Source: Paratissierella sp033809995 (GTDB lineage Bacteria > Bacillota > Clostridia > Tissierellales > Tissierellaceae). From it: DNA of 13,251 bases. The stretch spans positions 1 through 13,251 of the forward strand of contig JAPXKQ010000061.1 of assembly GCA_033809995.1 (NCBI GenBank). The letters are read 5' to 3'. Below are positions 1 through 5,761 of this stretch, piece by piece. A program made the position numbers and the translations under genes. A model generated the notes under the pieces. That model worked only from the letters and a program-made list of their open reading frames with translations. It made no database searches and was not told the DNA's origin. Each line of letters opens with the position of its first letter. Position 1 is the first letter of the stretch.

Positions 1-1205
1 TACATCCATTACAAGATGTAAGTACTACACAAGGGATACTGGAGATTATATATAAAACTGATTTAATGATGAGGGAAATATCTGGGATGGATTATTTTAG
101 TTTCCAATCTGGTGGAGGATCACAGGCTACTATGACAATGGCGTCAATTGTTAGAATGTACCATAGATTAAGGGGAGAAGAAGATCAAAGGGATGAAATA
201 ATTACAACTGTATATTCCCATCCTTCTGATGCGGCAGCGCCAGCATTAAAGGGGTATAAGATCATCACCATTATGGCTGACGAAAATGGGCATCCAGATT
301 ATGAAGCTTTTAAAGCTGCAGTAGGGGAAAGAACTGCTGCTTTTGTAGTTGCAAATCCTGAAGATACTGGAATATTTAATCCCAGAATTAAAGAATTTAC
401 TGATTTAGTAACTAAAGCAGGAGGATTAAACTGCTATGACCAAGCAAATGCCAATGGATTATTCGGTATTGCTAGGGCTAAGGAAGCAGGATTCCAAATG
501 TGTTATTTTAACCTACATAAATCCTTCGGAACACCGCATGGGTGTGGAGGACCAGGTACAGGAGCTGTGGGAGTAATCAAAGAATTAAAAGATTATCTTC
601 CTAAGCCATTAGTTGAATTTAATGGCAAAAATTATTATTTTGATTATGATTTAAAAAATAGTATTGGGAAAGTTAAGTCATTCTACGGTTCACCTCAAGT
701 AGTTCTAAAAGCATATGCTTGGATTATGAGCTTAGGGGCAGAAGGATTGTATGAAGTAGCGAAGATTGCAGCGTTAAATAATGTTTATTTAAATAAAAAG
801 TTATTAGAGCATAGGGCTATTACTCTTCCATATAAAGTAGATACTCAAAGAATAGAACAAGCTAGATATACTATTGAAAAATTAACACATGATACAGGAA
901 TTACATCAGGAGATGTAGCTAGGAGAGTGATGGATTTTGGAATGCATATTTGGTCAAGCCATCATCCATATTATATCCCTGAGCCATTGACATTGGAGCC
1001 TACAGAGTCTCCTTCAAAGGAAGATTTAGATGAATATATAGAAACTCTACATCATATTTTTAACGAGGCTTATAGCAACCCAGAAATTATTCAAGGTGCA
1101 CCATATAATAGTACTATTCATCAAGTAGATGAATCTAGCTTTGATGATCCTGAGAAATGGTGTCCAACATGGAGAGTATATTTAGAAAAGACAGCTGAAG
1201 ATTAA
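1..1205 (+). CDS. gcvPB: Glycine dehydrogenase (P-protein) subunit 2-like PLP enzyme, 5' partial
   Basis: The reading frame is open from the window edge (first full codon at 3). The residues before Met66, HPLQDVSTTQGILEI, match the GcvPB family, so the true start lies upstream and the Met codon at 66 is internal. In the family, GcvPA and GcvPB form the PLP-dependent decarboxylase of the glycine cleavage system. Numbering from that Met, the PLP lysine is K152 in NLHKSFGTPHG. D125 in YDQAN should contact the pyridine nitrogen, followed by the glycine-rich GGPGTGAVGV. The motif usually reading SAHGTNPASA is SHPSDAAAPA here (51-60), and the segment after DFGMH is IWSSHHPYYIPEPLTLEPTES, so the active site differs from ordinary GcvPB. 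The C-terminus ends CPTWRVYLEKTAED. It leads an operon with no gcvT or gcvH visible. Family membership is firm; glycine as substrate is doubtful. Confidence 0.88.
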   Translation, partial: HPLQDVSTTQGILEIIYKTDLMMREISGMDYFSFQSGGGSQATMTMASIVRMYHRLRGEEDQRDEIITTVYSHPSDAAAPALKGYKIITIMADENGHPDYEAFKAAVGERTAAFVVANPEDTGIFNPRIKEFTDLVTKAGGLNCYDQANANGLFGIARAKEAGFQMCYFNLHKSFGTPHGCGGPGTGAVGVIKELKDYLPKPLVEFNGKNYYFDYDLKNSIGKVKSFYGSPQVVLKAYAWIMSLGAEGLYEVAKIAALNNVYLNKKLLEHRAITLPYKVDTQRIEQARYTIEKLTHDTGITSGDVARRVMDFGMHIWSSHHPYYIPEPLTLEPTESPSKEDLDEYIETLHHIFNEAYSNPEIIQGAPYNSTIHQVDESSFDDPEKWCPTWRVYLEKTAED

Positions 1206-1223
1206 TTACAATGGAGTGATTAT

Positions 1224-2339
1224 ATGAAAACTGTTGGGCTAATAGTGAACCCTATAGCTGGAATGGGCGGAAAAGTAGGACTTAAAGGCACTGATGGTAA
1301 AAATATATTTGAAAAGGCTATTGATTTAGGGGCGACTAAAGAAGCCCCTAATAAGGCTATTTTAGCATTGACAAAATTGTCACATATTAAAGATAATTTA
1401 TTATTTTTTACTCCATCTAAAGATATGGGAGAAATACAATGTAGCACATTGGGGCTGAACTATGAAGTAGTTTATAAATCTAAGGAAATAACGGATTCTT
1501 TTGATACTATAATGGCAGCTAGAACAATGAAGGAAAGGGGAGTAGATTTAATTATATTTGCAGGTGGTGATGGAACTGCAAGGGATATTTATAATGCTGT
1601 CGGAACACAAGTAGCAGTAATAGGTATACCAGCAGGTGTTAAAATCCATTCACCAGTATATTGTAATACGCCTGAAACTGCAGGAGAATTAGCATATATA
1701 TTTCTTAATGAAGGTTTGCCTATAAAGGAAGAGGAAGTTGTGGATTTAGATGAGGATGCATTTAGGAATAATTTAATTAGAACGAGTCTATATGGTTATT
1801 TAAAAATTCCATATAAAAGTGAACTTTTACAAAACAAGAAGGCTCCAACCCCATTAACTGAAGAAGCTGCTCAAAAAGCTATAGCTTTGGATATTATCGA
1901 TAACATGGAAAATAGTGTCTATTATATAATAGGACCAGGTACCACAACTAGGGCAATAATGAATGAATTAGGATTACCAAATAGTTTACTTGGTGTAGAT
2001 ATTATTAAAGATAAACAGGTTATAAAACTTGATTGTAATGAAAAAGAAATTTTAAATATTATAGGTGATTATAAGACAAAACTAATAATTACACCAACTG
2101 GAGGACAGGGCTATCTATTGGGTAGGGGTAATCAGCAAATAAGTTCAAAAATATTAAAATGTATTGGGAGGGAAAACATTATCATAATATCTTCAAATGC
2201 TAAAATCATTGAATTACAAGGGAATCCACTTTTAGTTTATACAGGAGATTTAGATACTGATAGATATTTAACTGGTTATTATAGAGTAAAAATTGGATAT
2301 GGAATGGATATTATGTATAGGGTTTTAGGAAGCTATTAG
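1224..2339 (+). CDS. AcoX / ATP-NAD kinase-like family protein
   Basis: This 371-residue protein has the NAD kinase/diacylglycerol kinase fold signatures. NPIAGMGGKVGLKGTDG lies at residues 9-25, the nucleotide-binding GGDGT at 114-118, and a second family-specific glycine-rich motif, PTGGQGYLLGRGNQ, at 291-304. Together these place it in the COG3199/AcoX-type branch, described as predicted ATP- or polyphosphate-dependent NAD kinases and often found in catabolic operons, rather than the housekeeping NAD kinase (NadK). It is probably cytosolic. The ATG is preceded by GGAG (1213-1216) at suitable spacing and sits 18 bp after the PLP enzyme stop, so the two are co-transcribed. The real substrate is not established: phosphorylation of NAD or of a pathway intermediate are both possible. 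Confidence 0.85.
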   Translation: MKTVGLIVNPIAGMGGKVGLKGTDGKNIFEKAIDLGATKEAPNKAILALTKLSHIKDNLLFFTPSKDMGEIQCSTLGLNYEVVYKSKEITDSFDTIMAARTMKERGVDLIIFAGGDGTARDIYNAVGTQVAVIGIPAGVKIHSPVYCNTPETAGELAYIFLNEGLPIKEEEVVDLDEDAFRNNLIRTSLYGYLKIPYKSELLQNKKAPTPLTEEAAQKAIALDIIDNMENSVYYIIGPGTTTRAIMNELGLPNSLLGVDIIKDKQVIKLDCNEKEILNIIGDYKTKLIITPTGGQGYLLGRGNQQISSKILKCIGRENIIIISSNAKIIELQGNPLLVYTGDLDTDRYLTGYYRVKIGYGMDIMYRVLGSY

Positions 2340-2383
2340 ATTTAAGGGATAAATTACATTATTGTGGAAAGAAAGGATGATGT

Positions 2384-2857
2384 ATGTTGTTTGACAAAAA
2401 CGACCCTGTAGGAAAGATGGGTGAATTGTTAGGTACTTTATTTGCAATTATGGCAGATGAGGTGATTAAAAACTGTGGAAGAGAGGAGGGTGAAAGAATT
2501 GTAAAAGATGCTGTTTGGAGATTTGGGTTTTACAGAGGTGAAAGAATTAAAAAAAGAGTATTAGATGCTGGACAAGAATTAACACTTGAAAATTTTGAAA
2601 AGTTTTCAGATTTACCTGAAAATAACGCATGGGATGCACATAGTACATGTACAGAAACAACATTGAAAGAATACACAACTTATTGTCCATATTCAAAGGC
2701 TTGGAGAGAATTGGGTCTTGAAGATGTAGGAAGCTTGTATTGTATCCAAGATGAAGCGATGATTAAAGGTTATTTAGATGATGTAGAGTTTATACGATCT
2801 AAAATTTTTAATAATAATGAAGAAGGACACTGCGATAGTATTATAATTAAAAAATAA
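2384..2857 (+). CDS. ATC hydrolase family protein (L-2-amino-thiazoline-4-carboxylic acid hydrolase-like)
   Basis: This 157-residue cytosolic protein resembles the ATC hydrolase family, whose founder opens the thiazoline ring of L-2-amino-thiazoline-4-carboxylate on the route to cysteine. Visible hallmarks are a helical N-terminus, RGERIKKRV (51-59), a Cys/Thr-rich core TCTETTLKEYTTYCPYSKAW (C89, C101 followed by P102), and SLYCIQDEAMIKGY with C120, D123 and E124. The three cysteines in the core could be catalytic or metal/thiol ligands. An excellent GAAAGGA ribosome-binding site (2371-2377) fixes the ATG. The gene lies 44 bp after the kinase-like gene and its stop overlaps an ATG of the next frame. 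The family is broad and many members do not act on ATC, so the substrate should be read as an amino- or thio-containing small molecule at best. Confidence 0.75.
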   Translation: MLFDKNDPVGKMGELLGTLFAIMADEVIKNCGREEGERIVKDAVWRFGFYRGERIKKRVLDAGQELTLENFEKFSDLPENNAWDAHSTCTETTLKEYTTYCPYSKAWRELGLEDVGSLYCIQDEAMIKGYLDDVEFIRSKIFNNNEEGHCDSIIIKK

Positions 2858-2880
2858 TGAACAAGGGGGTTAAATCTATT

Positions 2881-4248
2881 ATGAATTTTCAAGATGAGAA
2901 TGATGTTAAAATAATAAACCCAATGCGTTATACAGAAACAGCGTTAGAGGAAAAAGAATATTTAGCTGAATTAAATAAGAAACCTTTTTGGCCTAAATTC
3001 TTTGGATATTTAAAATTGTCTGGTCCAGGATTTATGGGAGCAGCTTTTACCCTTGGTGCAGGTTCGTTTGCTAGTTCTGTATCTTTAGGAGCTGCTTATG
3101 GTTATTCTATGTTATGGATACCATTATATTCATTTGCATTCGGTCTATTTATGTTGGCTTTGGCAACTAGATTTGTTACAGCAAGTGAAATGCCAATTAT
3201 ACAAGCACAAAATAAATATCATGGTAAGTTTATTGGTAGTTTTGCTACAGGATTAGCAGCATGCTCCATTGCTTCTGTAGTGTTTTCTTTTGGACAATAT
3301 GCACTTGATGCTGATGCTGTTACATCAATTTTTGCACTTGCAGGATTTAATGTACCGAAAGAAATAAGCTGGATTGCCATTTTTGCTACTTCTGTGCCAC
3401 TAGCATTGTTATATGGAAGAGGTAATAATCCAAAGCTTGTTAAATTTGTTGAAGATGCAATGAAGTTTTTAATATTTATAATGTTAGTTGTCTTTGGAGC
3501 CATATTATTTACAACTGGTATTAATTTTCCTGAAATGATTAAGGGATTATTAATACCAACACTTCCTACTGGCATAGATGGAATTGTTATGTTTATAGCT
3601 TCATTAACTGCTACTATAGGAGTTATGGATTGGGTTTTATTTAATAATAGTATGTATGCTAGAGGATACTCAGAAGAACATGAAACTCTTGGGAGATTTG
3701 ATTCTGTTATGGGAGGACTACTTCCAACAGTTTTAGTTTTAACATTTGTGTCTGTTGCTTTCGCAGAGGTTTTTGCAGGTAAACCTGGTATACCTACAAC
3801 CTCAGGGGAGCTAGCATCAGCATTAGTTTCAATTATTCCTAGCATTTGGATACAAATTGGGTTTTATGTAGGAATTATGGCTTTAATAATATCTACTATG
3901 GTTGGGTTGAGCATCTTAGCAGCTACTTCATTTTGTCAATCACTTAATTTAGAAGCTGATTCAAAAAAATGGTATTGGACAGCATTATTATTATCTCCAC
4001 ATATTGGTTTTTTAGGAGCATTCTTTGGGAAACCAGTAGCTGTAGTTATAACAGTTGCAGCAATGCAGAGCATATTTAATTGGCTATCAGGTATGTCATG
4101 GTATCTGTTAGGAAATGATGTAAGATACCTAGGTAAAAAAGTAATACAAAGTAGGATATTTAATATAGGAATATTGATAACAATAACAATACTTAATGTA
4201 GTATTTATTACCTTTATTTTAAGTAAGATAGGAGTGTGGCCAGCATAA
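2881..4248 (+). CDS. NRAMP-fold (LeuT-like) membrane transporter without canonical metal-site motifs
   Basis: This is a polytopic inner-membrane protein with about 11 hydrophobic helices after a hydrophilic N-terminal tail of about 45 residues. SGPGFMGAAF and the spacing of its helices match NRAMP/MntH transporters, including the AAYGYSMLW that follows helix 1. From ATG 2881 it is 455 residues. The helix-1 metal motif DPGN reads G59-A-G-S62, and the helix-6 MPH reads M249-D250-W251. Only the Met of the usual metal-binding residues remains, so proton-coupled manganese or iron uptake is unlikely; another cation or an organic substrate is possible. The start at 2881 is chosen for AAGGGGGT (2863-2870). 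An in-frame ATG at 2857 overlaps the previous stop (TAATG) and would add 8 residues, but has no Shine-Dalgarno. It is probably the uptake component of the operon. Confidence 0.85.
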   Translation: MNFQDENDVKIINPMRYTETALEEKEYLAELNKKPFWPKFFGYLKLSGPGFMGAAFTLGAGSFASSVSLGAAYGYSMLWIPLYSFAFGLFMLALATRFVTASEMPIIQAQNKYHGKFIGSFATGLAACSIASVVFSFGQYALDADAVTSIFALAGFNVPKEISWIAIFATSVPLALLYGRGNNPKLVKFVEDAMKFLIFIMLVVFGAILFTTGINFPEMIKGLLIPTLPTGIDGIVMFIASLTATIGVMDWVLFNNSMYARGYSEEHETLGRFDSVMGGLLPTVLVLTFVSVAFAEVFAGKPGIPTTSGELASALVSIIPSIWIQIGFYVGIMALIISTMVGLSILAATSFCQSLNLEADSKKWYWTALLLSPHIGFLGAFFGKPVAVVITVAAMQSIFNWLSGMSWYLLGNDVRYLGKKVIQSRIFNIGILITITILNVVFITFILSKIGVWPA

Positions 4249-4469
4249 TGAAAAATAGTGAATGGTTGGATAAAAAAATTGGGAAATTTATCGGTAGGGT
4301 ATATATGTTAGCTCTACTATTTATAAGTAATGTTTTCATAGCAATTGGAGCAACTCTACATTATATTTTGGGGAAATCGACATTTCTGTTAGTTGTTGGT
4401 ACAATAGGCACAGTATTGTGTATAGGTATACTTTCAACACCTGTAGATATTGATAATATTAGAGAGTAG
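4248..4469 (+). CDS. Small two-helix membrane protein coupled to the NRAMP-like transporter
   Basis: I do not recognise this 73-residue protein. It has a charged N-terminus (MKNSEWLDKKIGKF) and two predicted membrane helices, about residues 17-38 and 44-64, joined by a short HYILGKS turn, then an acidic tail ending DIDNIRE. Its ATG at 4248 shares bases with the transporter stop (TAATG), with AGGAG at 4230-4234, which implies translational coupling. A GTG at 4236 in the same frame would add four residues but lies too close to that Shine-Dalgarno. The coupling and topology suggest an accessory subunit or stabiliser of the upstream transporter; this is inference from position only. It is the last gene of the operon. 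Confidence 0.7.
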   Translation: MKNSEWLDKKIGKFIGRVYMLALLFISNVFIAIGATLHYILGKSTFLLVVGTIGTVLCIGILSTPVDIDNIRE

Positions 4470-4513
4470 AATTTATTATATTGCATTGCGTAATAAATAG
4501 TATAAAAAGGATA

Positions 4514-4538
4514 AGACGAGGGACCTGTCCCCTCGTCT
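4514..4538. repeat. GACGAGG hairpin, copy 1 (REP-like palindrome)
   Basis: An 8-bp GC-rich stem, AGACGAGG paired with CCTCGTCT, encloses the loop GACCTGTCC; an alternative GGGAC/GTCCC pairing extends the stem with one bulged C. No T-run follows, so it is not a classical intrinsic terminator, although it could still end or stabilise the upstream operon transcript. A second copy of equal length lies at 4938-4962 on the other side of the nucleotidyltransferase gene. Confidence 0.75.
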
Positions 4539-4625
4539 ATTACCCAAGTAAAAAAGATCAATTATTTACTGAACTTACAGAAAAAAATGTGAAAAAATCC
4601 TTTCTGAAACAGAGGTCCTTTATAG

Positions 4626-4934
4626 ATGGCTAATAGACAAGTTTACGACAGAATCAACAGATTTATAGAAGCAATTATTCCCGAGTATAATCCAGAAAAG
4701 ATAGTCTTATATGGTTCTTATGCCAAGGGAACTAATCATTTGGAGAGTGATATAGATATCGCTGTAATTGTAAACGAAGTAGAAGGGAGTTTTTTAGAAA
4801 AAGAAGCAAGATTATTTAAAATTAGAAGAAGTATCGATAGTAATATTGAACCTATATTATTAGAAAGTAAAAATGACAGAAGTGGATTCGTAGAACATAT
4901 ATTAAGCTATGGGAAAGTATTATTTAGTAAGTAA
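4626..4934 (+). CDS. MNT-type nucleotidyltransferase domain protein (MntA-like), orphan
   Basis: This 102-residue minimal nucleotidyltransferase carries the family signature GSYAKG (30-35) followed by SDIDIAV, where D42 and D44 are the metal-binding pair. E75 in IEPILLE occupies the place of the third acidic residue. Proteins of this type often pair with a HEPN RNase and neutralise it by nucleotide transfer (MntA/HepT type), or act alone as transferases of unknown target. No HEPN gene is adjacent: the left neighbour is the transporter operon and the right is a convergent SLH gene. The catalytic residues look intact, so it is probably active. AGAGGT (4611-4616) supports the ATG. Two matching hairpins bracket the gene (4514-4538 and 4937-4963), hinting at insertion as a unit. 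Confidence is good for the domain and low for its biological role. Confidence 0.85.
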   Translation: MANRQVYDRINRFIEAIIPEYNPEKIVLYGSYAKGTNHLESDIDIAVIVNEVEGSFLEKEARLFKIRRSIDSNIEPILLESKNDRSGFVEHILSYGKVLFSK

Positions 4935-4936
4935 AC

Positions 4937-4963
4937 TGGACGAGGTACCTATCTCCTCGTCCA
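4937..4963. repeat. GACGAGG hairpin, copy 2, between convergent genes
   Basis: TGGACGAGG pairs with CCTCGTCCA (9 bp) around the loop TACCTATCT. It fills the 29-bp gap between the stop of the nucleotidyltransferase gene and the stop of the convergent SLH gene, so it may act as a bidirectional barrier to transcription, though no T-run follows. It matches copy 1 at 20 of 25 positions, and one difference is a compensatory A-T to G-C pair at the stem base, which suggests the structure is under selection. Confidence 0.75.
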
Positions 4964-5563
4964 CTAATTCAACTTAATATTCAAAACTTCTGCTAAGGTA
5001 GTCGTACTGCCCTTTTTAGTTAATTTCAGTGTATTTAGTGTCATTACAGCCATTTGCACACGGCTTAAAGTATCATTAGGATTATTTTCCAACCCTTCCA
5101 TAATACCTAATTTAGCCGCAATTTCAGGAACGGAAGTCCAAAGGTTTGATTCCTCTTCATATCCTAAAACTCTCAACAATAAAGTCTGAAATTCATGGAC
5201 TGTTGTATCTTTACCAAATCCAAATTTATCATTTCCTATTCCTTTAATAAGCCCTTTGTCAGTTGACCATGCTATATAAGGTATATAATACTCATTTGTT
5301 ATATCTGTAAATTTGGGTTTAATTAAAAATGTTTTTGCTTTATTTTCTTCTTTATATAATCGGCTAATAAGCACAACCATATCTTGTCTATTTAACACCT
5401 TATCTAGCATTAAGTCACCATCATTATTGCCAACCAACACTCCTAAGGTTTCAAGGGTTTTACCTGAGGAGAGAAATAAATCTTTATCCGCATTTACTAT
5501 GATAGGTAGTATTAGCGAAAGCACCATAGATAAAATTATTAAGATAACTATAATTTTTTTCAA
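4964..5563 (-). CDS. Secreted S-layer homology (SLH) domain protein, small
   Basis: This 199-residue protein begins with a signal peptide (MKKIIVILIILSMVLSLILP, cleavage probably near residue 25). The remainder consists almost entirely of three compact, divergent SLH modules: about 30-75 (containing LNRQDMVVLISRLY), 85-135 (FTDITNEYYIPYIAW, then GLIKGIGNDKFGFG) and 140-182 (KLGIMEGL, then LSRVQMAVMTLNTL). SLH modules bind pyruvylated secondary cell-wall polymers, so it is expected at the cell surface. No separate effector domain follows, unlike the 633-residue SLH protein in this window, so it may be a structural or competing wall-binding protein. The start codon is TTG, chosen because AAAGGAGA (minus strand, 5577-5570) sits 7 bases upstream and the signal peptide begins there. 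It converges on the nucleotidyltransferase gene and diverges from pyrG. Confidence 0.85.
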   Translation of the reverse strand: MKKIIVILIILSMVLSLILPIIVNADKDLFLSSGKTLETLGVLVGNNDGDLMLDKVLNRQDMVVLISRLYKEENKAKTFLIKPKFTDITNEYYIPYIAWSTDKGLIKGIGNDKFGFGKDTTVHEFQTLLLRVLGYEEESNLWTSVPEIAAKLGIMEGLENNPNDTLSRVQMAVMTLNTLKLTKKGSTTTLAEVLNIKLN

Positions 5564-5649
5564 ATAATCTCTCCTTTCTTTCTTTATGTATATTATAATT
5601 ATACTATAGTTATTATGGATATAATATTAAATTAGGATTACAAAATACT

Positions 5650-5678
5650 TTGACATACATATGATATTCCTATAAAAT
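5650..5678 (+). promoter_or_regulatory. Sigma-A type promoter of pyrG
   Basis: TTGACA at 5650-5655 and TAAAAT at 5673-5678 are separated by 17 bases, giving a consensus -35 and a one-mismatch -10. Transcription should begin near 5685, leaving a leader of about 77 bases. No attenuator hairpin with a T-run and no initial G-run are visible in that leader, so the reiterative-transcription attenuation known for Bacillus subtilis pyrG is not evident here. Confidence 0.7.
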
Positions 5679-5694
5679 TGTAAAGATAGGTTTA

Positions 5695-5712
5695 ATTATT
5701 TATATAAATAAT
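5695..5712. promoter_or_regulatory. 18-bp perfect palindrome in the pyrG leader
   Basis: ATTATTTAT is followed directly by its reverse complement ATAAATAAT, with partial outer symmetry (TTTAAT and ATTAAA). It sits about 10 bases after the predicted start of transcription and 50 bases before the GTG. Position and symmetry would suit a repressor site, but pure A/T palindromes also arise by chance in DNA this A/T-rich. Confidence 0.35.
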
Positions 5713-5761
5713 GATTAAAGGTAAAATAAAAGTAATATAGGCTTAATAGGAGGGAAAAATT

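Noticed and set aside
3219..3845. Open frame of 208 codons on the minus strand within the NRAMP-like gene
   Set aside because: It is antisense to a clearly conserved transporter, has no ribosome-binding site of note, and its translation is low-complexity Ser/Asn/Ile of the kind produced by the complement of membrane-protein codons.
4471..4498. A/T-only stem ATTTATTA/TAATAAAT after the small membrane protein gene
   Set aside because: It is an 8-bp all-A/T stem with a 12-base loop and no T-run; this is expected by chance in such A/T-rich DNA.
4514..4538. Classical intrinsic terminator for the first operon
   Set aside because: The stem is convincing but is followed by ATTACCC rather than a T-run, and a second copy exists nearby, so a REP-like palindrome fits better.
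5564..5640. Minus-strand promoter for the small SLH gene
   Set aside because: Several TATAAT-like hexamers occur in this A/T-rich spacer but none has a convincing -35 at the right distance, so no specific site can be assigned.
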